From assembly GCA_964599915.1 (NCBI GenBank), contig CAZRHR010000064.1, positions 1-14,973 of the forward strand: a stretch of 14,973 bases of DNA. The letters are read 5' to 3'. This DNA comes from CAZRHR01 sp964599915 (GTDB lineage: Bacteria; Bacteroidota; Bacteroidia; CAIKAF01). Of this stretch, positions 1 to 6,142 are shown piece by piece; within the stretch, counting starts at the first letter, position 1, and each line of letters begins with the position of its first letter. The notes beneath the pieces are model-generated. The model had not been told where the DNA came from. It worked only from the letters and a program-made list of their open reading frames with translations, and ran no database searches. The position numbers and the translations under genes were made by a program.

Positions 1-210
1 TCGGATTTTATCCGCGTATAATCGTTTAAAATAGCCTTGGCTAAAAATCAACTTTGACCCCCAACATTTCAGCTGTTGAATCCCAAAAGCCTTAAACCTT
101 TAGACCCAAAAACAGGACACCAACATCGGGGCTGCGCAATCTCTGTCCTCGCGAAATCATCAATTCCCCTCGCGAAGCCGCCGCACCCCGTGGGCCACCG
201 AGATCCCCGA

Positions 211-246
211 GTTCCCCGAGCGAAGTCGAGGGGAGTCGAGGGGAAC
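211..246. repeat. REP-like palindromic repeat with a 10-bp tandem duplication
   Basis: GTTCCCC at 211-217 is matched by GGGGAAC at 240-246. An alternative inner stem pairs TCCCC (213-217) with GGGGA (230-234). The unit GTCGAGGGGA occurs twice in tandem (225-234 and 235-244). The core, CCCCGAGCGAAGTCGAGGGG, resembles the dispersed CCCTGAGCGAAGTCGAAGGG-type intergenic palindromes seen in many bacterial genomes. That family match is from memory, and no second copy occurs in this window. Confidence 0.5.
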
Positions 247-290
247 CTCGATGAGTGTATCAATCCTACATTTTCTCCCAACTTAAAACT

Positions 291-321
291 TTTGGTTTTA
301 TTTTTGATATGCCTATCTTTC
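291..321 (+). promoter_or_regulatory. Bacteroidota-type promoter for the gene at 338
   Basis: TTTG at 291-294 and TATCTTTC at 314-321 are separated by exactly 19 nt. The consensus is TTTG-N19-TAnnTTTG, so only the last base of the -7 box differs. The predicted start near 325 gives a leader of about 12 nt. Confidence 0.6.
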
Positions 322-337
322 TAAAAACAACCTCAAT

Positions 338-1000
338 ATGCTTGACGAAAAATGGATTACCATCGGCGTTTGGATACACGCCATTTTAGGCGGACTTGGA
401 CTATTGGCCGGGGCATGGGCTCTCATGGTAACCAAAGGCGGAAAATATCATCGGGCAGCGGGAAAAATTTTCTTCGTGTCCATGCAAATTGGGGTGGTTT
501 TATCCATGTGTATTGCTCTGCTGCCTGGACATAAAAGCCTCTTCCTTTTCCTTATCGGATGGTTCACCTTGTATATGATGTGGGCTGGTGTGCTTATTTT
601 ACGTGTGTCAAAGGTGAGAAATCCGGGTTGGCCTCATTATTTGGTGACCATTTCCATGGTGGTGAGTGCTGCAGGAATGATTTTTCTGGCGATTAAAAAC
701 CTTGTGGCGGGTGGCCAAGCAGGTTGGGTGCTTGGTGTTTTTGGGGGCATTGGCCTTTCTTTGAGCTTACAAGACCTTCGTTTTTTCAAGCAAGTTCCCA
801 AGCAGCCGGTCCTTCGTATACATAGCCACATCGGAAGAATGGTTGGCGCCTACATCGCCGCTTTTACCGCTTTTCTTGTAGCAGGGGTTAAATTCCATGG
901 TCTTGTCCCTTGGTTGCTTCCAACTGTGTTGGGCACCTTGGCCATCATATATTGGACGCGTAAGTATCCAATAAAATCAAACATGCAATCAGAATCCTAG
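338..1000 (+). CDS. DUF2306-like integral membrane protein, function unknown
   Basis: A 220-residue protein that is almost entirely hydrophobic, with about seven probable membrane segments (near residues 8-31, 43-63, 67-90, 101-120, 128-145, 168-185 and 188-207). It resembles the DUF2306-like membrane proteins of Bacteroidota. The first helix holds His14, followed by a basic loop with a KYHRAAGK motif (His38); a second His-containing motif, HSHIGRMVGAY, is at 162-172. Conserved histidines near membrane edges suggest haem or metal binding, but that is inference. The ATG at 338 was chosen because a good promoter ends 16 nt upstream. The gene stands alone, and a weak hairpin with a T-run follows the stop. 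Family assignment is from pattern memory and is moderate. Confidence 0.7.
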   Translation: MLDEKWITIGVWIHAILGGLGLLAGAWALMVTKGGKYHRAAGKIFFVSMQIGVVLSMCIALLPGHKSLFLFLIGWFTLYMMWAGVLILRVSKVRNPGWPHYLVTISMVVSAAGMIFLAIKNLVAGGQAGWVLGVFGGIGLSLSLQDLRFFKQVPKQPVLRIHSHIGRMVGAYIAAFTAFLVAGVKFHGLVPWLLPTVLGTLAIIYWTRKYPIKSNMQSES

Positions 1001-1020
1001 CGTCAAAAAAAGGATTTTTT
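993..1020 (+). terminator. Possible weak intrinsic terminator after the DUF2306-like gene
   Basis: AATCCT (993-998, overlapping the stop codon) pairs with AGGATT (1011-1016) across a 12-nt loop, and T residues run on to 1020. The stem is short and A/T-rich, so termination would be modest. Confidence 0.35.
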
Positions 1021-1106
1021 GGTTGTAATGAGTTGTAAATAAGTATAAATGGTTTTAAGCTTGCAGAAGGAGAGAGACTAAATCTTCATTTTTTGACAAA
1101 AAATCC

Positions 1107-1114
1107 TACATTTG
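1107..1114 (+). promoter_or_regulatory. -7 promoter box for the amino-acid dehydrogenase
   Basis: TACATTTG matches TAnnTTTG exactly and ends 16 nt before the ATG at 1131. There is no good TTG at the expected -33 distance; the nearest TTTG (1092-1095) is only 11 nt away. Confidence 0.5.
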
Positions 1115-1130
1115 GCCAAACTTCCACCTC

Positions 1131-2357
1131 ATGAAAGATTTATTAAAAACGTTTGAAAACAAAGCGCCTGAAATTGTTTTTGAATGGAAAGATGCGGAAA
1201 CTGAGGCCGAAGGTTGGGTGGTTATCAACAGCTTACGTGGTGGTGCAGCCGGTGGTGGTACCCGCATGAGAAAGGGGTTAGACCGACGCGAGGTAGAATC
1301 CTTGGCCAAAACCATGGAAGTCAAATTTACGGTCTCTGGCCCTCAAATCGGAGGTGCGAAATCAGGAATCAATTTCGATCCAGCCGATCCAAGAAAAATG
1401 GAAGTACTTAGGCGCTGGTACAAGGCCGTCATGCCTTTATTAAAAAATTACTATGGCACCGGCGGTGATCTTAATGTAGATGAAATCCATGAGGTAATTC
1501 CCGTAACGGAGGATTTAGGACTTTGGCATCCTCAAGAAGGTGTGGTTAATGGACATTTTGCACCCAAGGAAAGCGGGAAAATTCATAAAATTGGCCAGTT
1601 ACGGTTTGGGGTATCTAAAATGGTGGAGGATGTACGGTATACCCCAAATCCACTCAGGAAATATACAGTAGCTGACCTGATTACGGGATATGGAGTCTAT
1701 GAATCCATTCGCCATTACTATGAATTGTGGGATGGAGAAATGAATGGTAAAAGAGCCATCATTCAAGGATGGGGCAACGTGGCTTCTGCCGCCGCCTATT
1801 ACTTGGCCCAATCTGGCGTGAAGATTGTCGGCATTATAGATCGTCATGCGGGTCTCTTGGACGAAGATGGGTTTTCTTTTGATGAAATTCGTCAGTTGTT
1901 CATGTTGAAAAAGGGAAATACACTTTCTGCATCAAAATTGACTCCTTTTGCCGAAGTAGATCAGAAGATATGGGACATGGGCGCGCATATTTTTGTGCCT
2001 GCTGCCTCCTCTCGTCTCATCACCCAAAGCCATTGTGACCGACTCATTCAAGGCGGACTGGAAGTCATATCCAGTGGTGCCAATGTGCCATTTGCCGATT
2101 CGGAAATTTTTTACGGCCCTATTGCCCAGTATGTAGATCAAAAGGTGGCTGTGATTCCCGATTTCATCGCCAATTGTGGTATGGCACGTGTGTTTGCTTA
2201 TCTCATGAGTGATATGCCAGATATGAGTGACGAGGGCATTTTTAAAGATGTGAGTCAAGTTATTTATAACGCCTTACATGAAGTAAGGCAGCAGCATGCG
2301 GCATCATTTGGTATTACAGAAAAAGCTTTTTCCATCGCTTTGCGGAAACTACTCTAA
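1131..2357 (+). CDS. Glu/Leu/Phe/Val dehydrogenase family enzyme
   Basis: This 408-residue enzyme should catalyse NAD(P)-dependent oxidative deamination of an amino acid to its 2-oxo acid, or the reverse, in the cytoplasm. The N-terminal dimerization and substrate domain carries RGGAAGGGTRM (36-46), Lys65 in MEVKFTVSG, the glycine-rich GGAKSGI with Lys77, and GTGGDLNVDE with Asp113. These match the substrate-binding and catalytic lysines and the acid of the family. The Rossmann domain shows GWGNVAS at 213-219 and an acidic residue after the second strand (Asp237). FVPAAS (288-293) and ISSGANVPF (313-321) are also family-like. Length fits hexameric glutamate dehydrogenases better than leucine dehydrogenases (about 365), but the substrate cannot be decided from sequence. 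The gene is monocistronic, with its own -7 box and a terminator at its stop codon. Confidence 0.9.
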   Translation: MKDLLKTFENKAPEIVFEWKDAETEAEGWVVINSLRGGAAGGGTRMRKGLDRREVESLAKTMEVKFTVSGPQIGGAKSGINFDPADPRKMEVLRRWYKAVMPLLKNYYGTGGDLNVDEIHEVIPVTEDLGLWHPQEGVVNGHFAPKESGKIHKIGQLRFGVSKMVEDVRYTPNPLRKYTVADLITGYGVYESIRHYYELWDGEMNGKRAIIQGWGNVASAAAYYLAQSGVKIVGIIDRHAGLLDEDGFSFDEIRQLFMLKKGNTLSASKLTPFAEVDQKIWDMGAHIFVPAASSRLITQSHCDRLIQGGLEVISSGANVPFADSEIFYGPIAQYVDQKVAVIPDFIANCGMARVFAYLMSDMPDMSDEGIFKDVSQVIYNALHEVRQQHAASFGITEKAFSIALRKLL

Positions 2358-2375
2358 AACAGAGTTTCTTTTTTT
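2351..2375 (+). terminator. Intrinsic terminator of the dehydrogenase gene
   Basis: ACTCT (2351-2355) pairs with AGAGT (2361-2365) across a 5-nt loop, and TTCTTTTTTT follows. The stem overlaps the stop codon and can be extended with a bulge through GAAA and TTTC. Confidence 0.5.
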
Positions 2376-2447
2376 GGGAGTATTAACAAGCCATGTGGAT
2401 AACTCCAGTTGGAAGTGAGTCACAAGGCCGTGGAACTGATGTAATAT

Positions 2448-2469
2448 TGTAAACACAATTACGTTTACA
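2448..2469. promoter_or_regulatory. Inverted repeat upstream of exbB, possible operator
   Basis: TGTAAAC (2448-2454) and GTTTACA (2463-2469) are perfect 7-bp arms 8 nt apart, 26 nt before the exbB ATG. Two near-matches to the -7 box (TAATATTG at 2442-2449 and TACGTTTA at 2460-2467) overlap it. An inverted repeat of this size could arise by chance in a window this long. Confidence 0.35.
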
Positions 2470-2494
2470 TCTTAATCCGCTTAATTCTACCATT

Positions 2495-3190
2495 ATGCTG
2501 TCTTTTCTGTTACAAATCACACCTACTGCTCCGGAAGTCATGCCTCCTACCGCAGAACAAGTGCCTGAAAAATCCATTCAGGTATTGGATTTGGCCCTGA
2601 AAGGTGGCTGGATTATGGTTCCATTACTTATCATGTCTGTATTGGCGGTGTACATTTTTGTAGAACGCATGCTCACCATTCGTAAGGCCGCCCGTGAGGA
2701 TGCAAACTTTATGAACAATATACGTGATTGCATTTTGAATGGAAAAATTGACGCTGCCCAAACCTTGTGCAGGGGTTCATCTTCACCCATTGCGCGACTC
2801 GTGGAAAAAGGCATTAGTCGCATTGGCCGTCCCCTTACAGATATTTCAGCCTCTATCGAAAATACAGCCAAGCTTGAAATTTATAGGCTTGAAAAATCAG
2901 TAGCCTTACTGGCCACCATCGCTGGGGCCGGGCCCATGTTGGGATTTTTAGGAACCGTAGTGGGTATGATTAAGGCGTTTTTTAATATGGCCAATTCCGA
3001 TCAAGGGATTGTCATTAATGCCTTGGCCAATGGGATTTATGAAGCCATGGTCACCACCGTTGCTGGATTAATTGTAGGGATTATCGCTTTCGTTGGATAT
3101 AACCTGTTGGTAGCCAACATTGAAAAGGTGATTTATAAAATGGAGGCTCGCTCCATTGAATTCCTTGATTTGCTCAACGAACCTGCTTAA
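2495..3190 (+). CDS. exbB: ExbB/TolQ/MotA-type proton channel subunit
   Basis: An inner-membrane proton-channel protein that, with ExbD, uses the proton motive force to energise a TonB-like transducer for outer-membrane receptors. The 231 residues show a Thr/Pro-rich N-terminus, a first membrane helix near 38-57, a cytoplasmic loop (about 60-135), then the family signature GAGPMLGFLGTVVGMI (144-159) and a third helix ANGIYEAMVTTVAGLIVGI (178-196). Length is normal for the MotA/TolQ/ExbB family. The stop codon is 2 nt from the exbD start, so the two are surely cotranscribed. A MotA or TolQ role is less likely because the partners downstream are ExbD-like and TonB-like. The ATG at 2495 is taken as the start; no Shine-Dalgarno is evident. 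Confidence 0.92.
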   Translation: MLSFLLQITPTAPEVMPPTAEQVPEKSIQVLDLALKGGWIMVPLLIMSVLAVYIFVERMLTIRKAAREDANFMNNIRDCILNGKIDAAQTLCRGSSSPIARLVEKGISRIGRPLTDISASIENTAKLEIYRLEKSVALLATIAGAGPMLGFLGTVVGMIKAFFNMANSDQGIVINALANGIYEAMVTTVAGLIVGIIAFVGYNLLVANIEKVIYKMEARSIEFLDLLNEPA

Positions 3191-3192
3191 TC

Positions 3193-3600
3193 ATGAGCCT
3201 AAAATCAAGAAATAAGGTCAGTGTGGAATTCAATATGTCTTCCATGACCGATTTGGTGTTTATCCTACTCATCTTTTTCATGTTGCTTTCTACCTTGGTG
3301 ACCAACCAAGCGGTCATGGATATTACGTTGCCTCAGACTTCGGCCTCGCAACGACCCGTGGACAAGCACCCTATGGTGGCTGTTTCTGCTGAACTCCAAT
3401 ATTATATTGACCAAAAGCCCGTTACTAAAGAGGAGATTTTACCTACACTTTCTCAAATGCTAGGTCCCGGAACGCCGGAAACCAAAGTGCAGATTGCTGT
3501 GGATGAAAATGTCCCTTTTAAATATTTTGCCGAGTTGGCAGATTTGATTTGGGTTCAGGGTAAATACCGAATTTTGTTGACTACTCAGCCCAAAAAATAA
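3193..3600 (+). CDS. exbD: ExbD/TolR-type biopolymer transport protein
   Basis: The 135-residue partner of ExbB. It has a short cytoplasmic N-terminus, one membrane helix (about 18-37) and a periplasmic domain (about 55-130), the usual ExbD layout. The helix begins MTDLVFILLIFF, and Asp20 corresponds to the essential membrane aspartate of ExbD (Asp25 in E. coli), which carries protons through the ExbB channel. The gene begins 2 nt after exbB and is followed after 59 nt by the TonB-like gene. Assignment to ExbD rather than TolR rests on the operon context. Confidence 0.92.
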   Translation: MSLKSRNKVSVEFNMSSMTDLVFILLIFFMLLSTLVTNQAVMDITLPQTSASQRPVDKHPMVAVSAELQYYIDQKPVTKEEILPTLSQMLGPGTPETKVQIAVDENVPFKYFAELADLIWVQGKYRILLTTQPKK

Positions 3601-3659
3601 ACGGTCATGTTGAACGCATCTCATTTGGAATCGTATTACCCTCTTGCAAAATAAAAGCG

Positions 3660-4412
3660 ATGAACACTACAGATGCACAAGCGCAACGGGGAGGTTTTAT
3701 AGCCGCAGTACTTTACCTTATTTTACTTGCCCTATTGTTACTATTTCTTTCTATGCGTGCGGAGCGTATGAAACCTGATCCGGGTAGCATGGAAATGGCC
3801 CTGGGCTTTTCAGAAGATGGTTTTGGAGAAAACATCCCTGTTGAGGTCAACCAAACCGGCGGAGGGGATCCACTTCCCGCTGATGTGATGGCTTCAGAAG
3901 CGGCCTCCGATGTTCAAGTAAATCAAACCACCACCCAACCCGTTCGCACCAATAATCCCGCTCCAAATCCAAATCCCAATACCGGACCTGCCCAAACCCA
4001 GCGAAACGAGTTCGATGATCTGTGGCAAAATGCTAAACCGGGAAGCAGCGGCAGTACGCAAGGTACAGGAAACAGCGGAGGACCTACCGGTCGGCCGGGC
4101 TCCAATGGTTCCGGAGGCAAGGGCTCCTCAGTAGGAAATGCGCTAGGAAATGGTGATGCCACCTCTTTACCCAAACCTTCTGTTAGTTCCGGCGAAGATG
4201 GTGTTGTTGTTATGCAAGTTTGTGTAGACAAAAGTGGAAGGGTTTCGCAAATTGTGAGTGACCGCTTAAGAAATAGTAACGCCACCTCACCAGAACTTTA
4301 TGCTGAAGCAAGGAAAGCGGCCATGCAAGCTACTTTCCCTCCTGACCCACAAGCACAAGATTGTAGGGTCGCCATTTTGACCTATAACTATGTTAAAGGA
4401 AATGCCCGCTAA
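3660..4412 (+). CDS. TonB-like energy transducer
   Basis: A 250-residue protein with one N-terminal membrane anchor (about 12-31), a flexible periplasmic linker rich in Asn, Pro, Gly, Ser and Thr (about 60-178, including a PNPNPN stretch), and a C-terminal domain (about 180-247) resembling a diverged TonB C-terminus: GVVVMQVCVDKSGRV, an acidic/Ala helix, then FPPDP and a final VAILTYNYV strand. It should link the ExbBD motor to the TonB boxes of outer-membrane receptors. Two cysteines (188 and 235) lie in the C-terminal domain and could form a disulfide in the periplasm. The domain is less canonical than E. coli TonB, so a TolA-like role is possible, but position after exbBD favours TonB. It is third and last in the operon; the ATG start is not backed by a clear ribosome-binding site. 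Confidence 0.8.
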   Translation: MNTTDAQAQRGGFIAAVLYLILLALLLLFLSMRAERMKPDPGSMEMALGFSEDGFGENIPVEVNQTGGGDPLPADVMASEAASDVQVNQTTTQPVRTNNPAPNPNPNTGPAQTQRNEFDDLWQNAKPGSSGSTQGTGNSGGPTGRPGSNGSGGKGSSVGNALGNGDATSLPKPSVSSGEDGVVVMQVCVDKSGRVSQIVSDRLRNSNATSPELYAEARKAAMQATFPPDPQAQDCRVAILTYNYVKGNAR

Positions 4413-4429
4413 TTATGGTGTGCTAAGGT

Positions 4430-4456
4430 TGGATAGCGCTTATTCCACGATTTTTT
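4430..4456 (+). terminator. Possible terminator of the exbB-exbD-tonB operon
   Basis: TGGATA (4430-4435) pairs with TATTCCA (4441-4447) with a 1-nt bulge and a GCGCT loop, and six T residues follow at 4451-4456. The stem is short and the T-run starts 3 nt after it. Confidence 0.35.
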
Positions 4457-4475
4457 AATTATTAGCTGAAACCTT

Positions 4476-4498
4476 CATAAGCTGCATATATGCTTATG
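4476..4498. repeat. Inverted repeat in the convergent tonB-arfB gap
   Basis: CATAAGC (4476-4482) and GCTTATG (4492-4498) are perfect 7-bp arms; the 10-bp palindrome GCATATATGC (4484-4493) lies mostly between them. No T-run follows on either strand, so it is not an obvious terminator. Confidence 0.35.
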
Positions 4499-4570
4499 GT
4501 CCCATGTTTTGGATAATGACCTTTGGATAACAGCTTTGGCTAAATCGATGGCTAAGTATTCTCCCTAGGG

Positions 4571-4606
4571 TAGGTCCATCTTATTTTCTAGGTTCATCTT
4601 ATTTCC
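4571..4606. repeat. Tandem duplication of an 18-bp unit
   Basis: TAGGTCCATCTTATTTTC (4571-4588) is followed directly by TAGGTTCATCTTATTTCC (4589-4606). The copies agree at 16 of 18 positions. The repeat lies between the convergent tonB-like and arfB genes and matches nothing I recognise. Confidence 0.6.
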
Positions 4607-4608
4607 AA

Positions 4609-4634
4609 TGAAAAGCCTCATTTGCATGAAGCTT
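4609..4634 (-). terminator. Intrinsic terminator of arfB
   Basis: Read on the minus strand, AAGCTTCAT (4634-4626) pairs with ATGAGGCTT (4621-4613) through 9 bp including one U-G pair. The loop is GCAA, a GNRA-type tetraloop, and TTC follows the stem. The stem begins inside the arfB stop codon. Confidence 0.5.
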
Positions 4635-5067
4635 AACTTTCTTCCTCATCATGCCAAAAAGCCCTACCTGTTCCCCTGTTTTTCTTTCGTTCTTTCCGGA
4701 TTTTTTTTGCCGTAAGCCTCGCCACAATGGCACTTCCTGGAGCTGAAGTGGGTTTTCTCTTCTTGGGTTTTTCTCTTGCCTTTTGTATAAGTACGACCAA
4801 TTTTTTAAAAGCTTGTTTTTTGTTGTCGCGTTGACTTCTACTGCTTTGTTCTGTTACTTGAATAAAACCCTCTTGGTCGCAATGGGGCATTAAGCGTTCT
4901 TTTAAATAAGCTTGTTCTTCAGGAGGAAAAAGGAGCACAAGATCAGCAAGCAAAATAGAAACTTGGACCTTGCTAGATACTTTGTTTACATGTTGCCCGC
5001 CGGCTCCACCGCTACGACTTGTTTTCCAAATCAGTAACTGTTTGATGTCCGGAAATGAATTTTCCAT
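4633..5067 (-). CDS. arfB: Alternative ribosome-rescue peptidyl-tRNA hydrolase ArfB
   Basis: A 144-residue class I release-factor-like protein that frees nascent chains from ribosomes stalled on mRNAs without a stop codon. The catalytic loop RSGGAGGQHVNKVSSKV (18-34) contains the GGQ motif at 23-25. The stop-codon recognition domain of true release factors is absent, and the C-terminus (about 95-137) is a Lys/Arg-rich tail with KKIRKERKKNRGTGR, which in E. coli ArfB (140 residues) enters the empty mRNA channel. Length and layout therefore fit ArfB rather than a truncated RF1 or RF2. It is transcribed alone, with an exact -7 box only 5 nt before its ATG and a hairpin terminator at its stop codon. 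The window also holds smpB, the protein partner of the tmRNA rescue route. Confidence 0.92.
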   Translation of the reverse strand: MENSFPDIKQLLIWKTSRSGGAGGQHVNKVSSKVQVSILLADLVLLFPPEEQAYLKERLMPHCDQEGFIQVTEQSSRSQRDNKKQAFKKLVVLIQKAREKPKKRKPTSAPGSAIVARLTAKKIRKERKKNRGTGRAFWHDEEES

Positions 5068-5072
5068 AGGGA

Positions 5073-5080
5073 CAAAGATA
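5073..5080 (-). promoter_or_regulatory. -7 promoter box of arfB, probably giving a leaderless mRNA
   Basis: On the minus strand TATCTTTG matches TAnnTTTG exactly and is followed by only TCCCT before the ATG. The predicted start point falls at or 1 nt before the A of ATG. No TTG is present at the -33 position. Confidence 0.5.
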
Positions 5081-5131
5081 AGGGCTTTTTATTCTGTCAT
5101 TGGCGGCGTGTTTTTGGTTAATCTAAATAAA

Positions 5132-5154
5132 TATGGTTTAAGTTTTAAACCATA
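5132..5154. promoter_or_regulatory. Perfect palindrome between divergent promoters, possible operator
   Basis: TATGGTTTAA (5132-5141) and TTAAACCATA (5145-5154) are perfect 10-bp arms around GTT. It lies between the minus-strand arfB -7 box and the plus-strand promoter at 5168-5199. No T-run follows on either strand, so an operator is more likely than a terminator. No regulator family is recognised. Confidence 0.45.
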
Positions 5155-5167
5155 AATTCATTTTTTA

Positions 5168-5199
5168 TTTGGAAGTTCAAGCTTGCCTTCCTATATTTG
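5168..5199 (+). promoter_or_regulatory. Strong plus-strand promoter with no protein gene after it
   Basis: TTTG at 5168-5171 and TATATTTG at 5192-5199 are 20 nt apart. Both boxes match the Bacteroidota consensus exactly. The predicted start is about 5203-5206. The next coding sequence on this strand lies more than 4 kb away. Confidence 0.5.
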
Positions 5200-5203
5200 C
5201 TTC

Positions 5204-5298
5204 AAGGTTACACGTTACGTGTTTATAGCCGAAAACTTTTTGGGTTCCTGAATGCCGGTATATCCCCCAAGGATAATTTTACCGGCATTCTCTTTTTT
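5204..5298 (+). ncRNA. Candidate small RNA, antisense at its 3' end to the permease gene
   Basis: The unit starts at the promoter at 5168-5199 and ends at the hairpin and T-run at 5250-5298, giving about 95 nt. Near the 5' end ACACG (5210-5214) and CGTGT (5218-5222) form a small hairpin. The 3' hairpin is unusually strong: GAATGCCGGTA (5250-5260) pairs with TACCGGCATTC (5280-5290), and inside it TATCC (5261-5265) pairs with GGATA (5271-5275). This makes 16 bp with a 4-nt bulge, followed by TCTTTTTT. The only frame with an ATG is 22 codons and resembles nothing. The last 20 nt overlap the 3' end of the minus-strand permease gene. Its existence is inferred from promoter plus terminator only, and part of the T-run comes from Lys/Arg codons on the other strand. 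Confidence 0.4.
5250..5298 (+). terminator. Strong hairpin with T-run at the 3' end of the metal transporter operon
   Basis: A 16-bp interrupted stem (11 bp outer, 5 bp inner, a 4-nt bulge ATTT) with loop CCCAA is followed on the plus strand by TCTTTTTT at 5291-5298. On the minus strand the same hairpin starts inside the permease stop codon but lacks a T-run, so there it could protect the 3' end of the mRNA or work with Rho. Confidence 0.6.
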
Positions 5299-6136
5299 GC
5301 CACCAGGCCCAAATACCTAAGCTGCAAATGGCCATCGTAAGTACTAGGGTTGCACCAAGCTCTGCATTGAATAGATAGCCTAGTCCTATTCCCAAAGTGG
5401 CGGTCGTGAGAGTGAAAGCGCCACTTACCAGCCACATGAATTGACCTTTGGGCTGCTTTCTTTGCCGAATGGGAAAATACCAGGCTACAGTTCCCGGTAA
5501 AATAAGTAGACCCACTACAAGAATGGCGCCTGCTTGTTCAAAGCTCCAAACCGCATGAAGTGCTGTAAGAAGCATGAGGCCTCGATCCCCTTTATGAAAA
5601 GCCCCTAAGCTTTGCATAAATCCCGGGTCGATCGCTCCATACCACAACGTTTTTTGGTTGGGTATCACCCATAGCAGATGAAGCATAAACAAGCCAAGTT
5701 GAATCCAAAAGGCCCTTGGAACAGCGTCTGCAAAAGTGCCGGTCTCTGAGAAAATGAATCCACTCCAAACCAAGTTGCCAAATAAGACTGCATCTGTATC
5801 TAAATGCGCATAAGACGCGAAGCTCGTCACAAGGACAAGTCCTAAAGCAAATAGCCACGTAAAGGTAACCGCCAAAGCCGCATCTGTCCTTCCAATGGAT
5901 TGTTTTTCGAGCCATTGATAAACAAATATCATGGCTATTGCGCCGATGGCGGCAAATATTTCCATCCAGAATCCACCACCCCATCCAAAACATAAATACG
6001 CCAACACCAAACCGGGCAAGACGGCATGGCTCATGGCGTCAGCCACCATTACCTTGCCTCGGAAAACCAAATGTGTTCCTACCCAGCCATTGTTCAAAGC
6101 CATTAAAATTCCTGTTGCTAATACCCAGTAATCCAT
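5279..6136 (-). CDS. Metal ABC transporter permease, TroD/MntD/ZnuB family
   Basis: A 285-residue integral membrane protein of the ABC-3 family, which carries Mn, Zn or Fe ions across the inner membrane. It is hydrophobic throughout, with about eight probable helices. Family motifs are DAMSHAVLPGLVLAY near residues 33-47 and GAILVVGLLILPGTVAWY near 204-221, the latter lying next to the cytoplasmic coupling region. The segment around 87-115 (an Ala-Val-Thr-Phe-Thr-Trp-Leu helix) is also family-like. It is the last gene of the operon, 6 nt after the first permease, so the transporter probably uses a heterodimer of two permeases, as in troABCD, mntABCD and sitABCD, rather than one as in znuABC. 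Its stop codon lies inside the strong hairpin at 5250-5290. Confidence 0.88.
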   Translation of the reverse strand: MDYWVLATGILMALNNGWVGTHLVFRGKVMVADAMSHAVLPGLVLAYLCFGWGGGFWMEIFAAIGAIAMIFVYQWLEKQSIGRTDAALAVTFTWLFALGLVLVTSFASYAHLDTDAVLFGNLVWSGFIFSETGTFADAVPRAFWIQLGLFMLHLLWVIPNQKTLWYGAIDPGFMQSLGAFHKGDRGLMLLTALHAVWSFEQAGAILVVGLLILPGTVAWYFPIRQRKQPKGQFMWLVSGAFTLTTATLGIGLGYLFNAELGATLVLTMAICSLGIWAWWQKRECR

Positions 6137-6142
6137 CGGATT

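Larger units (their letters stand above)
1..337. other. Non-coding stretch at the left edge, with a GC-rich repeat island
   Basis: I see no convincing gene here. A short open frame at 76-324 has no family resemblance and runs through a repeat-rich stretch. About 145-250 is clearly GC-richer than its surroundings and contains repeated CCCCGAG and CTCGCGAA words as well as the palindromic repeat at 211-246. A 5-bp hairpin (TAGCC, TT, GGCTA) lies at 32-43 and could be the tail of a gene to the left; this is weak. The right end carries the promoter for the gene at 338. Confidence 0.6.

Noticed and set aside
262..273. AATCCTACATTT shared by 262-273 and the dehydrogenase promoter region near 1103-1113
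   Set aside because: It is a 12-nt AT-rich match; the first copy lacks the final G of the -7 box and is too far from a gene start. Treated as coincidence.
76..324. Open frame of 82 codons on the plus strand, and a 70-codon frame opposite it
   Set aside because: Both run through the GC-rich repeat island, have low-complexity composition, resemble no family, and the plus-strand frame ends inside the promoter of the next gene.
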